Below are positions 21,301 to 30,543 of a stretch of 42,533 nucleotides of DNA, piece by piece (the first letter of the stretch is position 1; every line of letters begins with the position of its first letter). Where the stretch lies: NCBI GenBank assembly GCA_013115125.1, contig JABANN010000287.1:1-42533 (forward strand), written 5' to 3'. The position numbers and the translations under genes were made by a program. The stretch comes from Perkinsus olseni (lineage: Eukaryota > Perkinsozoa > Perkinsida). The notes beneath the pieces were generated by a model. The model ran no database searches, was not told where the DNA came from, and was given only the letters and a program-made list of their open reading frames with translations.

Positions 21301-22890
21301 CCATGAGTCGCGGATAACTGCCCTCATCGAGTTCGAGACGGAGAAGGTGATAACGACTTGCAGGGACTTCGAGATGGAAGGAATCCACCTCCGCCTTCTT
21401 GGCGCATTGATCGCGGCGCTAGGGCCCCCACGCACTTTCCTTGGTACAAGACCGCCAGGAGATCTATAGTCTAATGGTAATCTTAATAATAATCACTATA
21501 ATCTTTCTTAGGCGGCGATGATGTGCCGGTCGAACGTGGCTCGTCTATTCGGTATAGTATGCACGAGCGCCGATGATGTCTCCAACAGGGTCATGCGCCT
21601 CGAGCCCGCGACTTTCAAGCGGACTCTTATGGTCACGCGAGTGGCTTGGCAGTAAGTGGACGGGCCCTAGCCGGTTGTGGTTGCCCCGATGACAGTATTG
21701 AATGCCGGGTCCCGAGTTCGGAGGAAGAGCGCGCGCGATGAGTGTAGCGTAATCTGTCGGCTGTGACTAGTTTGAACATGGCTCGGCTCTGTTGCGCGAA
21801 GAGTTTGTTTTTTATGGCAGGTATATGCTGTCTGAAGTGTTGGAGAGCATTGGTTCGATCATAACCGCGGACACCGATGCCCGGCTGGAGATGAGGGTCC
21901 GCAATGCGCCGATATTCGAGGTAGGCCTGAGATCGCTCCGTCGTCTACGGGAGGCATTTTGCCGTCGTTTTTTAGATTCCGAATACCGACCTGTCCGAGC
22001 CTTCAATACCTTTGAAAGAGTTGCGCGTTACCTGCGAGTCGGCAGCCACTGCGAACATCCGACAAGATCCGCAAGTGTCTATTGACGAAGTCCTGAGGCT
22101 CGAGGTTGGTCATGGCAGCAGCGGCGGAATATTGTGACGTTCATGACTGCTCAGGGGCTGCGGAATGCGGAGGCGCGGGGAAGTGCGGTGGATGGCGGGA
22201 GGGAGACTACCGTCGACCTGTTGGCTGACACCAGATGGTTCGTACAAGAGCAGCTCAATGATGGTATCTTCTGCCTGAGGTAGTTGATGACTCTTGTTTC
22301 TCATAAACGCTCTGGACTCAGGATTTTCTTTCTACGGTCGTTCTGATTGAATTCGAGACGGCTCACCTGATTCCATTATATCTCGCTACTCCGTGTTTGT
22401 ATGCAGATTTCTCGTCTTGCTCGTAGGTTCCCGACCTTTGCCGATACATACACAGCCATGAAGAAATTAACCTCACCCGGCGTAGTCCTGCTCGGAGATA
22501 AAGTGCCTCAAGTCGAATTCTCGGCTAAGTCACTGAGGTGAGGCTTTAGGCTATCGCGTTTCGGCCCTGCACTACTCCCAGTTTCGTGTCATCACACGTG
22601 GAAGGCGTGGAGGTGGGAGACGAAACGTCGGGTGGAATTTATGTCGATTTTTTACTACCAGAAAGAAGCGGTGAGTATTTGGGTCCGCGATTGCATCGGG
22701 CGGCCTTGTAGGAGCTCTAACCCCATTACCCTTGTAAGATTGGTAAGCCCTCGTCAGCGTCGTTTCTCTCAGCCAAGTATTTGGATGCACGAGACACGCC
22801 CCTGTCGATAGATGGCATTCCCAGCAGAGAGATGTACGCATGAGAGAGTTTCTGGTTTTGTTTCTATCCAACTAGTTTTTGAGTTTCTGA
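18336..22890 (+). CDS. Large RRM protein with mitochondrial-type N-terminus
   Basis: Well-supported exons: 18336-18542, 18836-19102, 19156-19242, 20020-20149, 20669-20815, ~21211-21350, 21512-21651, 21821-21920, 21976-22104, 22155-22279, 22427-22537, 22582-22670, 22712-22733, 22773-22833, 22876-22890. Joins from 21512 onward are in phase. The start gives LLHLRRAFS within the first 40 residues, like a mitochondrial presequence. An RRM is split by an intron: RMVFATNLPFGVTREDIAHA, then GRIVDVEIFNSR and ITALIEFETEK. The rest (TSNLEAANAVTRALAECRG, TYTAMKKLTSPGVVLLGD, EGVEVGDETSGGIYVDFL) matches nothing I recognise. Exons between 19243 and 20019 and the junction after ~21350 are unresolved. It is likely an organellar RNA-binding protein; that is inference. 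Three exons are copied at 26229-26780. Confidence 0.65.
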
Positions 22891-22924
22891 AGGTCTAACC
22901 GATTTGGTCGCTCCTGGGTAAGTG

Positions 22925-23906
22925 ATGCCTCAACATTTCGACTCGGAACTTCGGAGCTGCTTGGAGGGTCCTCGTTTGTTTCGAACCTTCGTCTGGCAGC
23001 GAATTATTCCTTACTGTGATCACGGCCCGTGATGCACGGGTTAGAATCGGGGTGCTGGCCCTCAGGGCCAAGCCCTGTCACAGTGACAGTGTCACTAGTA
23101 TCACTGGTACCGATCTGCAGCGCCCCATGTTCAAGGAGCTAAGTGCTGCCATGCCGAAGAAGCCGGAAGATTTCACTGTGGCCGATGTTAGAGCTGTGAT
23201 AGCGTGACAAATTCGCTGAGGGTTCATCGACCTCTACATCTATGGTCCTACAAGCGGGTTTTGTCCACCATGCAAAGAAAGTTCCACGCGTACAAACGAC
23301 GTATCTCGGATGAAGATAGTATACAGACAAGGATAGCCATGCTATATTAACGGGTTCGTTTGAGAATCTCAAATTGAGATGGAGATGTTGGCAACATCAT
23401 GTTGCGGTGCTCATTGCCTGTCCTTCGACTCATCTCACCGCACCAACCTGTCGGAAAGACACCAGGCCTTCCCTCTCACTGTTTTGGGAATTGCCGTGGC
23501 GGTGTGTAAAAAGCTCTTTCTGGCTCCTCATATGGGTGTTACAGCTGCAGTACTCGAAGAGCAGATCAGAGCGGTCATAAGGTCTCAGTATGGGAATAGC
23601 AAGAGGGAGTACGAGAGTGCCGCGGCAGCCAAGCTAGCGCTTAAACTTTTCGGTAGCTTCGATGCTCTCCCTCCGTTCCCACAAGAATATGCCACTCAGT
23701 CGCCGGCACTGCTACAAGCCTTCTTGGTGAGCTATGATCAAAACTGAGACGCTTCGAAGAGGGAGCAGGGAGCTTTGGTCCCCGCCACGGGCCATGGCCC
23801 ACGGCCATCGCCATCGACAATCAACGGAAGGTCGTTGAGCGCACCAAGGTAGACGTGACTAAGGGAGAGGCAGGTTACCTGCCGCAGGTACGCAATCACC
23901 GACTAA
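22925..23906 (+). CDS. Unknown multi-exon protein
   Basis: I do not recognise this gene. Exon-like pieces on the plus strand: MPQHFDSELRSCLE (from 22925), FKELSAAMPKKPEDFTVADV (23121-23204), AAVLEEQIRAVIRSQYG through SPALLQAFL (to 23727), GALVPATGHGPRPSPSTING (from 23771) and a short last exon ending YAITD and a stop at 23906. The last two junctions use introns of 43 and 39 nt and keep phase, in line with the window. Earlier junctions are not settled. A separate frame ending AEQYDREKNFKLK at about 24045 may be an alternative 3' end. Five zigzag palindromes crowd its introns. Confidence 0.4.
23019..23096. repeat. Cluster of chained odd palindromes
   Basis: ATCACGG-c-CCGTGAT is centred at 23026, with a one-mismatch partner at 23033. 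TGGCCCT-c-AGGGCCA is centred at 23063, with a one-mismatch partner at 23070. CTGTCAC-a-GTGACAG (23082) overlaps AGTGACA-g-TGTCACT (23089). All pairs are 7 nt apart. Confidence 0.93.
23359..23380. repeat. Zigzag palindrome (centres 23366, 23373)
   Basis: TTTGAGA-a-TCTCAAA overlaps ATCTCAA-a-TTGAGAT; both are 7-1-7 with centres 7 nt apart. Confidence 0.95.
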
Positions 23907-24745
23907 TATGGATGAAGTTGGCAATGGAAGGGCTCGCCTAACGGCATGTAGCTGATTTGCCGGAACTACGACGGGCCACTAAGAATCTAGGACGGGCGAG
24001 TAAAGCCGAGCAATACGATCGGGAGAAAAACTTCAAGTTGAAGTAATGTTGAATTACTAATTACTTGTTGAACAAGTAATTGGATGCAGCACAATGAGCA
24101 ATACACCATCAAAATGGCATAATGGGGAGAATGCGTGTTCAACACGCAGTGACTGCGTTGCAGTCCTCCCAGGTTTGAATCTTGGCGGGAGTACCTCGGT
24201 GCGACAAGCGGGCCTGCAGCCAATCACCCCCGCGGCAAGGCAGGTGGCCTGGGCAACACTGTCTCACGACAGGGTTGGCGAAAAGCGGACTATCCGTCGG
24301 GGATCACAACGTTCAATGCGACCTGTGGTCGGCAGGACTACATCCCTGGTACTGGTCGGACGATCACACCTGGCCCGGCCAGGTAGGAAAGAAAATACCA
24401 ATACTCAGGATAAAATTTGTCAGATGCATCCTATCCTACGTATTGGGAGAGAGGCTTATAGTGAGCATCCTCGCCGACGTCTATTCTTGAAGCAGACCTC
24501 CTGGTCACTCTTTCAGGACTTTGAGGGTGCAAGACAGTTGGAGGAGGCGAGGGTTAGAGCACATCTCGATGTTAACGTCACGCTAGTGCGTGATTTCGCA
24601 TCCCCGCATAATGGTTGAAATCACGTGGTCAGCTCGTATCTTCAATCGATGACGATTTTAATACTTCACTAACACCCGAGACATCACCAAAGAACAGCGT
24701 AAGACATCGAAGTTTGCTCTCATCATGATTAACAACACATCCACT
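23907..24745. other. Intergenic stretch with palindromes and a tRNA-like segment
   Basis: No supported gene. AATTACTTGTT-g-AACAAGTAATT (24059-24081) is 11-1-11. A tRNA-like segment and further palindromes follow at 24113-24190. The plus frame over 24094-24618 has no motif and is judged a chance frame. Confidence 0.5.
24113..24190 (+). other. tRNA-like segment with A and B boxes
   Basis: An A-box-like TGGCATAATGG is followed 50-60 bp later by a T arm, CCAGG-TTTGAAT-CTTGG, which contains the B box GGTTTGAATC. A possible anticodon stem (TGCGT/ACGCA) and long variable arm (GACTGC/GCAGTC) lie between. The acceptor stem does not pair, so I reject a working tRNA. The middle is also explained by odd palindromes centred at 24140 (8-1-8), 24151 (7-1-7) and 24158. 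It is likely a tRNA-derived relic. Confidence 0.3.
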
Positions 24746-25518
24746 CTATGGTGATTCCTCGTACCTTAAAATCTCGGCTCCATTCTGCTCTAGTAGTTCA
24801 ATAGCTCTGTCTTTTTTTTCAATGAGAAATTTCTCAAGCCAAGCTCTACCACTATTCTCGTACTCGACCTTCGGGCGAGTCTCAATGAATTCGAGCAGCT
24901 CTCTGCACTGACGACCGTTCATGACGTCATCGATCCGTTTTTTGAGTTCATCCATGATATGAGCAAAAGGGAAGATCTCCGCGAATGTGCTTTTTATATA
25001 ACCCGCCGAACCCTTTATCGTGCCTGCTGCCGGGCCATTACTGTACTGTAGCCAAGCGTTCCCGTTGGGCTTCTCCCTGACAACACGCAATCAGAATGAG
25101 ATCCCGTCCGCGGGAGGTCAGCTCCCGGAGCTGAGTATCGCTCCAGTGTCACCTGTATTCGAAGGAATTGATACCTGCTCCGGCTGAGTCTTCCCATACA
25201 TTGACTATAACCGCGATACTGTCGCCATCGAAGAAATCGCGAAGAACACTGAGCTCGCTTCTTGGATAGAAAATCCTACACATTCTCCTAGAGGAGGATA
25301 TCTGAACGACACGACTGAACAGTCGTTTCCCGGGGCTATGTTGTACCTTCACCGCTCCGTCACGGATTGCGTCGCCAGCCTGAAGGATATTCAATGAGGA
25401 TGCTGGCAGTGGCAGAACGCTGTGTCCTCGCTGTTACCTGGATCTTGCCGGACTGCATCTCAATCGCCGTGGTTAGAGCTAAAGTTGAGAGTAAAGCCCA
25501 GCAGTTGACACGGAGCAT
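24746..25518 (-). CDS. Small secreted protein, unknown function
   Basis: Exons 25518-25438, 25379-25153 and 25076-24746 join in phase; 212 residues. The first exon encodes MLRVNCWALLSTLALTTAIE, a clear signal peptide followed directly by the exon junction. The mature part has MCRIFYPRSELSVLRDFFDG, VNVWEDSAGAGINSFEYREK and ends in a charged helical region (MDELKKRIDDVMNG, EKKDRAIELLEQNGAEI). No family is recognised. In this group of parasites small secreted proteins may be host-interaction factors, but nothing here shows that. Intron 2 holds a 7-nt-spaced palindrome pair (25111-25134). The ATG choice is firm because it starts the signal peptide. Confidence 0.75.
25111..25134. repeat. Palindrome pair (centres 25119, 25126)
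   Basis: TCAGCTCC-c-GGAGCTGA is 8-1-8 at 25126. A dyad with one mismatch is centred at 25119, 7 nt before it. It lies in an intron of the secreted-protein gene. Confidence 0.85.
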
Positions 25519-26228
25519 CGCAAATGCCGGATTGGAAACAGCGAACTCAAATGAACTCCGTGACTTCCCAGCTAGCGAGGCATCTTCAGTGAAGAATTCG
25601 GGGTTGAATTATCCCGACCTTCTTTAGAGTGTTCAGAAATCAAAAATCAAGTGAGTTCAGAGTGAATTACGCGAAGAATATCAACGCCCCTAGGCCCCAT
25701 TCACTCGATTCGAATTCCAAGCAGGCACATTTTCTGACCGGATAGAGAGGGGCGGATGCGCTACCAGTGTCCCGTTGTCACTCATTAGTAACGAGCTAGG
25801 GCGGGCTATGAGGGCGCTTACTAAACGCCGCTTAGCGCCCGGGGCTCGGCGCTATCAATCACGAGATTCATTTTCGACGGAGACCGGCATTCGGGGGAGT
25901 GCGATAAGTTTCGAGTTCTTCTTAGCAGTGCTGTTGGACTCCTGTCAGTCGCAAGTTCATCGGAAAAACTACGCATGACGTCGATCTCTGTCCGTTACCC
26001 CACGGATCGCCGGGGCGGGCCTTGGCCCAAAAGGCGTCTCCGCAGAGTGTGAATCGATGATATATTCCGATTGAGCTCCTGAGAACTCCCTGGATGTTCA
26101 TAAGCCAGCGCGGCAGGGGCCACCGCCCGCGAGGAAATTATTAACCTTGACAGTTTCGAGCAGAATGTTAAATCAAAGGCGAGCGAGAACGAAAGCGACG
26201 GAGGCGCATGTGATGGTCTCATTGCAGC
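25519..26228. other. Intergenic stretch, no gene seen
   Basis: Frames at 25367-25627 and 25775-25978 lack motifs and partner exons. I see nothing else definite. Confidence 0.5.
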
Positions 26229-26780
26229 TCAGGTTGGTCATTGCAGCTGGCGTGAAATGTTGTGATGTTCAGGGATCCTCAGGCGCGGGGAAGCGCGGAG
26301 GGTGGCGGGACTCCCGCCGCGGGAGAGTCTACCGTGGTGGGATTTTTGGCTGATAGCAGATGGTTCGTACAAGAGCAGCTTAATGATGGTATCTTCTGTT
26401 TGACGTAGATGATCATCCTTGCTTTTTGTATCCTTGCTCGCGCTTGCTTCATCCTTGCTTTCATAGAAAGTCGTTGATGTGCTCTTGCTTGAACCGGGCT
26501 CGTGCTCGTGCTTTTTCCTTATTTCTCGCTACTCAGTGTTCGCATGCAGATCTCTCATCTTGCTCGCGCTCTGCGAGTGGCGGAGTCCCGACATTCGCCG
26601 ATACATACACAGCCATGAAGAAATTGAAGTCACCAGGCGTAGTCCTGCTTGGAGATAAAGTGCCTCAAGTCGAATTCTCGGCTCTCTCTCTAGTCGCTGA
26701 GGTGAGGCTTTAGGCTATTCCGTTTCGGCTCTGCACTACTCCCAGTTTCGTGTCATCACACGTGGAAGGCGTGTGATGAC
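26229..26780 (+). pseudogene. Partial duplicate of RRM-gene exons
   Basis: About 550 bp match 22105-22620 of the RRM gene, covering the exons that encode WFVQEQLNDGIFCL and TYTAMKKL-SPGVVLLGDKVP with the intron between. The exon frames remain open, but nothing before or after continues the gene. The joining splice sites have changed. The copy also has an extra in-frame insertion forming a palindrome (26304-26325). It is a dispersed segmental duplicate, about 4.1 kb from its source; expression as part of another gene cannot be excluded. Confidence 0.7.
26304..26325. repeat. Zigzag palindrome inside duplicated exon (centres 26311, 26318)
   Basis: GGCGGGA-c-TCCCGCC overlaps CTCCCGC-c-GCGGGAG, both 7-1-7. 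The matching exon in the RRM gene (near 22193) has only one GGCGGGA followed by gggaga; the copy here is a net 12 nt longer and stays in frame. Confidence 0.95.
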
Positions 26781-27945
26781 TCATAATCATGGGTAGAATG
26801 AGTTTGGCGCTAACATTTTCGAATCAAGCTAGTTATTAGGTGCTTCCTCAGTTGCCGTACGGCATTTGGATCGAAATTGAATATAAATTGCACTTACAGC
26901 TGAAACGTGCGATTGCGCTGGCCGTGATGAGTCGTGACGTGACGTGGTGAAGTGGAGGCTGTGATGTTTAGTCATGCAATGCTCGTTATTGAGGGCAGTT
27001 TCGATCGATAAGTCGTGATCTTCTGAAAATTTTCTAACTTTCGATTTCTCCCCAGCCATGTGTGTGTGAGTTTGAAGTGCAACGCCAAGAAGCGGCTTAG
27101 TCAGATTAGCACCGATGTATCTTGTTTCAAGAGGGATGAGTTTTGGCAAGTTTATTGATCACAGGAAGTAGCGCTAAGGTAGAGGGCCGGGCAAACCTAA
27201 GATACTTCCTTTTCTCCCGGCAGGATCCGCTTCCACAACTGGGGAGGCTGTGCACGACCACGAAACACTAACTCTTCCCACAGTGTGTCGACCACAAGCT
27301 TCATCTCCGAGACCCGAAAGGTCCATATCCTAGAACTTGACTCCCCTCATACCGAGGCTAACACTCTCGATGGCAACCTTTACAGGTAGTCTAAAAAATT
27401 CCCTCGAATTCGGTCGCTTAACGCAGCTCTTGCTTCGCTTTTGCTACAGCCATAGCTGTACATCGACTCACGCATATTGTTATTTGCCCCATCCATGAAG
27501 GGTACTGCCTTCAAACTTGGAAGGTATATGCGCCGCAGCATATAAGCGTACCGACTCAGGCCTCGTGATGCGAGATGATCTCATGGAAGGACAAAACGTT
27601 GCCCTTCCAAGACGTGTCGAGTTCGACGAGTTCGGGTGGGTCAAGTGTGTCACTGGAACAGAGTTTGGGTTCTACGATATTCGAGACTGAATGGAATGAG
27701 TTACAGGGAATCCTCAAATCCTGCCGAGGCAGCGAGGGGAGTCTCACTTTCGTTCTTGCTACTTGTATTCTCCGTGAGTTGATCGAGATCCCAAACCCCG
27801 TAGACTATGGGCCGCAGCTGGAGGCTTCCCGAGATCCACGACGTATGTTCCTATCAGCTACTGCGCCCGACAAGCAGTTGTGCGCTACAATTGAACTGAG
27901 CACAACAAAATTCAGCGGTACACCAGCGCAGGGAGACGGAAAACT
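26781..27945. other. Intergenic stretch with one element remnant
   Basis: No host gene is supported. A dispersed repeat lies at 27060-27138. A plus-strand frame at 27575-28126 overlaps the last exons of the WD40 gene on the other strand and is taken as a shadow. Confidence 0.5.
27060..27138 (-). mobile_element. Remnant of a copia-like retroelement 3' end (copy 1 of 4)
   Basis: A ~78-bp sequence recurs four times in the window (here, 28567-28627, 29312-29378, 40718-40795). This copy has an open stretch resembling the end of a Ty1/copia RNase H region (YIGANLTKPLLG). The family call is tentative. It is a short fossil fragment without recognisable LTRs. Confidence 0.35.
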
Positions 27946-30437
27946 TCATGCAGATAATCGGCTCCAACTCAGAACGTTTCCGTCATCGCCGGCGCCGATG
28001 AGACCGTCTTGGACGACACCGAAGCACCTGCAGTCAGAAAGTACCCCCAGTGATCAGAGCGTTTATAGGAAGTTATTGCATAGTCCCCGACCTCACCGAA
28101 GGGCATTCTCGGCTACTTTCTCGTGATAGCGGAGTTGGCCAGTTGTGATATCTCGCACAGCCACGGTTCCGTCCCCACCAGCAGTACACAACTGAGTCAA
28201 CGGTACTGCTGATCCTTGAAATTCCATGAGCGACAAATACGACCGGTGTGGCTCAGCCCGAAGGGCAAGTGTCGCCGTGAACCCTTCGCTGAGTTGTAAC
28301 GGACATGAAGTTAGTTGCTCACCTGCGTCCCAAGAAGTATCGATGCATAGATGAAGTTCTCATGATCCTTTTCCCATCTGCTCGCGAGGGAGAAATCCAT
28401 CCTCGCGTCCAACACCTTCAAGAAAAGCTTCTTAGACGCTAAAATTTGCTTCGGAGTGCAAAAAAATAAGAATAACATTGACAAGATTCTACTGGACTAT
28501 TCGAGACATTGAAAATTACCATTCAATTCCGGTCTTCATCAGACCCGAGTTTAGTTTCAAGAGCGGTACGTCGTTGCTGATCTAACTAAGCCGTACTGTC
28601 GGCGTTGGACTTTAAACTCACACACACCAGAGTTGGGTTTCGAGAGCGCCTCCAGGATCGACTTTTCCACTATACATTCAATCCTGGGGGCGTTCTTGAA
28701 ATATTGCGGAGGTCTATAGAACACTCAGAATGGCGACCGTCGTCGAAATAATCGAAGCAAGGAACTCACATTCACAACCCCATCGGCGCCAACAGTGATG
28801 AGGCTGTCTTCATCACGACTCGCGTGTATGTCGCTCACGGCAGCTCCTTTGACGTGGAGATCTTGAAGTCGCTTCAGTGGACGTCGGGTATCAGAACGCG
28901 GGTCCCAGACGCATATCACACTATCTTGTCCGCCCGAAACGATTAACCTTCGAAGGCCAATCACGCAACCACGCTGCCAAGCCACAGACAGGCGTCAATC
29001 TGACGCCACGCGCTGCTGACGTGTGGCAACAGCATCAGCGTCTCGATGCATTCTAAGCGAGCACCAGTCGTAGACCGACTATCTCACCGTGAGGCTGGAT
29101 AAACTCGCGGTTTCTAAAACCCGTTTATGTCTCACCTTGTGTCTTGCAGGGACTTCAATGCAGTAATGTGACCTTTCGAATGCCCTCGCAAACAGGCCAC
29201 CTGAATGATAGTCAAATTCAAACAGGACTAATTGCTAGACGGTCTAGCCTAGACCAACTCTAGCTTGATGAAGAGAGCCTATTTAACAGGCTGAGCTAAT
29301 ACCCCTCAGATGGTACATCAGTACTAGTCCAACTAAGCCGTACTGTCGTAGGCGTTGGACTTTAAACTCACACACACTAGACCAACGATATGGAACAGTC
29401 GAATACTCTACCTAATTCGAAGCCCGCGGAGAGTGTCATCTGGTAACGTCGAGAGTCATCCGGGGCACTCCAGTGAATGGCCACAAGCTATCGATGGCGT
29501 ACCTCAGTCGCGGGGTGGGCGTCCCAGATCCTTGCGGTTGAATCTCTCCCACCGGAAACTATGCCGTAATTGGGGCAGACTATGAAGTCTAGTACCTGAA
29601 AGAAGTCGCCTTATCCATTCTGTTGTATCACTTTCCCCTCACAGGCCCGGAGTGACCTCGAAGGACAGCGTCGCACGTGAAGCCGCGGTCCCGACTGCCA
29701 GTCTTGCTGCGCCAAATGCGTAGAGATCGGTCGTAGCTGGAGCTCACTAGAGCTGACCTGAGTCGGACCACACTCGTTGACACCAAGTTGAGAGTTGAAC
29801 TTCCGCCGAGCAGCGTCATACACCAGAAAGTCGAAGTTTCGCCGTCCGCGCCCTAGAAAATGTTCAGGAAAATCTGACGGCTACCTCGAGCTGACAATGC
29901 CGTTGAACTCGGCCCTTCTGATCAAGACCGTCGTCTCACGAACAATTAGCTTCATTCAAATCACCTCTCTCGATATTGCACTGCATGAGTTGCGCGGTCA
30001 CGCTGAGAACCTTGCTCACCCGTCCTTGTAGGCTCGAAGCCGGGATATCGACCCGACATGTTCTCGCAGATCCACACAGCTGACGCCTGTTCTGTTCCAG
30101 ATGCATATCTTGGAGTCCATGCCACCCGAAGCGATTCGACCATCCGGAAGATGCGTGACGGTGGTTACCTTACAAGACAAGGTTAGACTAATATTAAGAT
30201 GAACAGCTTGAGTCCGACCCATTCAGTGTGGCCGAATCGTTTGGAGTACAACTCCCGAGTCTGCCGGCCTGTTCGTACACTTATCACTTTCACGCCATGG
30301 TCCGTGCAACCCACAGCAACCTCGTCATCTTTGACCTGATCATGAGGTTTCGAGGGTTCACCGATGATTACTCGTTCTCCTCGAGAAATCATAGCCCCCC
30401 TGTGATAAGAACACATCATTGACTGTTGTGTTCTCAT
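27946..30437 (-). CDS. WD40 beta-propeller protein
   Basis: Exons read so far: 30437-30219, 30168-30020, ~29858-~29645, 28973-28770, ~28443-28330, ~28297-~28108, ~28021-27946. WD blades are plain: VTHLPDGRIASGGMDSKICI, SALVSSSYDRSLRIW with LRGHSGP, RRLIVSGGQDSVICVWDP, SLITVGADGVVN, QLCTAGGDGTVAVRDITTGQ and the last DGLIGAGDDGNVLSW, then a stop. WD40 proteins are scaffolds; I cannot say which complex. The joins 30219/30168, 30020/29858 and the final one keep phase. One frame change within the third exon and one later junction are unresolved. The introns near 28500-28650 and 28974-29640 carry element remnants and a zigzag palindrome. The start could also be at 30419 or 30416. Confidence 0.75.
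28567..28627 (+). mobile_element. Dispersed element remnant (copy 2 of 4)
   Basis: It shares actaagccgtactgtcggcg and the following ggactttaaactcacac with the copy at 29312 and, more distantly, with 27060 and 40718. It lies in a WD40 intron. Short, old fragment. Confidence 0.5.
29234..29255. repeat. Zigzag palindrome (centres 29241, 29248)
   Basis: GCTAGAC-g-GTCTAGC overlaps GGTCTAG-c-CTAGACC; both are 7-1-7 with centres 7 nt apart. It lies in a WD40 intron. Confidence 0.95.
29312..29378 (+). mobile_element. Dispersed element remnant (copy 3 of 4)
   Basis: It matches 28567-28627 closely over aactaagccgtactgtcg and ggcgttggactttaaactc, with a 3-nt length difference between. It lies in a WD40 intron. 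Confidence 0.5.
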
Positions 30438-30543
30438 AAAAATGACCGATGATCAGTCACTCTCACGAGGTTGGCTAAGAGAGAAAGAACCGAAGAAGTA
30501 ATGCCAGCTCAACTGGCTGAACTGGCCGTGATACCTTTGTAAG

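Noticed and set aside
24113-24190. A selenocysteine or leucine tRNA (possible UCA anticodon, long variable arm)
   Set aside because: The T arm is good, but the acceptor strands do not pair and the D and anticodon stems compete for the same bases. The long arm is better explained by odd palindromes.
27575-28126. A 183-codon plus-strand open frame with its own ATG
   Set aside because: It overlaps the last exons of the WD40 gene, whose final blade (DGLIGAGDDGNVLSW, stop at 27946) is read in phase on the minus strand. The plus frame has no motif.
28567-28627. The actaagccgtactg repeat as a tRNA or tRNA-derived SINE
   Set aside because: Its ggactttaaactc core looks like an anticodon arm, but stems do not close and no A/B-box spacing fits. 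Comparison with the 27060 copy favours a retroelement fragment.
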